14,180 bases of DNA from CAZCZU01 sp964503475 (GTDB lineage Bacteria; Pseudomonadota; Zetaproteobacteria; Mariprofundales; Mariprofundaceae): assembly GCA_964503475.1 (NCBI GenBank), contig CAZCZU010000055.1, forward strand, positions 1 through 14,180, in the 5' to 3' direction. A model generated the notes under the pieces. It made no database searches. It saw only the letters and a list, made by a program, of their open reading frames with translations, and was not told the DNA's origin. Numbering within the stretch: the stretch's first letter is position 1; each line of letters starts with the position of its first letter. This document shows positions 13,308 through 14,180 of the stretch, in pieces. A program made the position numbers and the translations under genes.

Positions 13308-14096
13308 ATGAGAACTTTTTGTTATGCCATTCTCATGACCGCAATGCTGCTTGGAGCGGGTGGTGCTGCCGATGCAGGCAGTACTGCCCGTGCCGAGCCT
13401 CAGTTTGCGATCGAAAAAATCGCTGCCTTTGCCAAAAAGGTGGAGCGGAGCATGGCAGCCAAAGGAGCGCGGGTATTTGTGATCGGACGCCTTGGTTCGC
13501 CGGCCGAGGATCTGCCGCCGGGATTCCGTTACACTCATGTTGCCTTCGGCGTCTATTCCGAGATCCAAACCGACGATGGACGTACCATTCCCGGTTATGC
13601 GTTTTACAACCTTTATCAGCGGGAGAAACAACCCGATATCAGTGATCTGACGATCGACTATCCGGTCGATTTCTTTGCCGGTGTCTACAGGCTGGAGGCA
13701 GGGATCGTGATTCCAAAACCGAGGCTGCAACGACGCTTGCTGGCTCTTATCGCATCCGGTCGCTATCGCGTGCTGCATAACCCGCATTACTCGATCGTGG
13801 CCAACCCTTACAACAGCCGTTACCAGAACTGTACGGAATTCACCCTCGATGTGATCAATGCAGCCATCTATCAGACCGACGATATCCGGCAACTTAAGGC
13901 CGATGCCCGGGCCTATTTCAAAGCACAGCCGGTTCATATCAGCCCCCTGAAACAGCTTCTGGCCGGTATCGCAGAGTCCGATTTCACGACAGCCGATCAA
14001 CATGGCGGCATTAAAACAGCATCATTTACGACCATCGCCCGATATCTGGAAGAGAATGGGTTGGTTCAGGAGCAGCTGGTGATCAGGTCGGATTGA
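13308..14096 (+). CDS. DUF2145-family exported protein, possible papain-like fold
   Basis: Exported protein of 262 aa with a signal peptide (MRTFCYAILMTAMLLGAGGAADA, cut near residue 23). The mature protein matches the DUF2145 pattern as I remember it: VFVIGRLG, YTHVAFGVYSEI, GYAFYNLYQ, YPVDFFAGVYRLEAGIVIP, LHNPHYSIVANPYNS, YQNCTEFTLDVINAAIYQTDDI and ARAYFKAQPVHI. His77 in THVAF and Cys175 in QNCTEF, in this order, recall permuted NlpC/P60 (YiiX/LRAT-like) papain folds, where His precedes the nucleophilic Cys. If so it could be a cell-wall peptidase, amidase or acyltransferase; this is inference. It follows the small Ala-rich exported protein in a probable two-gene operon. GGG abuts the ATG, with a further GGG ten bases away. 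Nothing recognisable follows in the last 84 bases. Confidence 0.85.
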   Translation: MRTFCYAILMTAMLLGAGGAADAGSTARAEPQFAIEKIAAFAKKVERSMAAKGARVFVIGRLGSPAEDLPPGFRYTHVAFGVYSEIQTDDGRTIPGYAFYNLYQREKQPDISDLTIDYPVDFFAGVYRLEAGIVIPKPRLQRRLLALIASGRYRVLHNPHYSIVANPYNSRYQNCTEFTLDVINAAIYQTDDIRQLKADARAYFKAQPVHISPLKQLLAGIAESDFTTADQHGGIKTASFTTIARYLEENGLVQEQLVIRSD

Positions 14097-14180
14097 GACG
14101 GCTGCAATAGACACCCGCCCAATATGTTAGATCAAGTCCCAGATCTGCTGTAAATTCATTTTCCGTCAGGTTTGGATTTG

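Noticed and set aside
14126..14132. A second GTTAGAT, on the plus strand near the right end
   Set aside because: No RYYYAAC partner or attC-like hairpin lies within the visible 130 bases upstream, and a seven-base match is expected by chance; it is also 12.6 kb from the integrase.

Overview
The window reads as GC-rich chromosomal DNA of a proteobacterium. Evidence is the GC-rich codon use, Shine-Dalgarno-led genes, a SpeA-type arginine decarboxylase, a PA0069-like radical SAM protein, NodI/NodJ-like ABC genes and a DUF2145 gene. A gamma- or zetaproteobacterium fits, but the genus cannot be fixed from this sequence alone.

Left edge (1-1463): the platform of a chromosomal integron. An integron-type tyrosine recombinase (420 aa, with an unusual N-terminal extension) runs rightward. 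The AT-rich 200 bases upstream hold what looks like the working front end of the integron on the minus strand: a promoter with a perfect TTGACA box pointing left, a strong Shine-Dalgarno sequence, an 11-codon open reading frame, and then a GTTAGAT core site at the first bases of the window. Any cassette array would start just beyond base 1 and is not visible. A 9-bp inverted repeat lies between intI and this cassette promoter.

Middle (1574-7349): speA (arginine decarboxylase), a dense cluster of stem-loops, a TDT/SLAC1-type anion or dicarboxylate transporter on the minus strand with a divergent LysR-type regulator, a small one-helix membrane protein convergent with the LysR gene, and a PA0069-family radical SAM protein. 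The 321-base gap at 7029-7349 carries no gene. It is packed with inverted repeats, including one with 24-base arms, and ends in a T-tract.

Right part (7350-14180): a NodI/NodJ-like ABC exporter pair on the minus strand, a divergent lipoprotein of unknown function, and a hybrid membrane histidine kinase (PAS, HisKA, HATPase, receiver). The kinase is preceded by a 9-codon upstream reading frame that has the stronger ribosome-binding site. Then comes a minus-strand HTH regulator whose promoter is embedded in a large dyad, and a divergent pair made of a small Ala-rich exported protein and a DUF2145 protein. The regulator, operator and exported pair look like one locally controlled unit. The other genes are unrelated single-gene or two-gene units.
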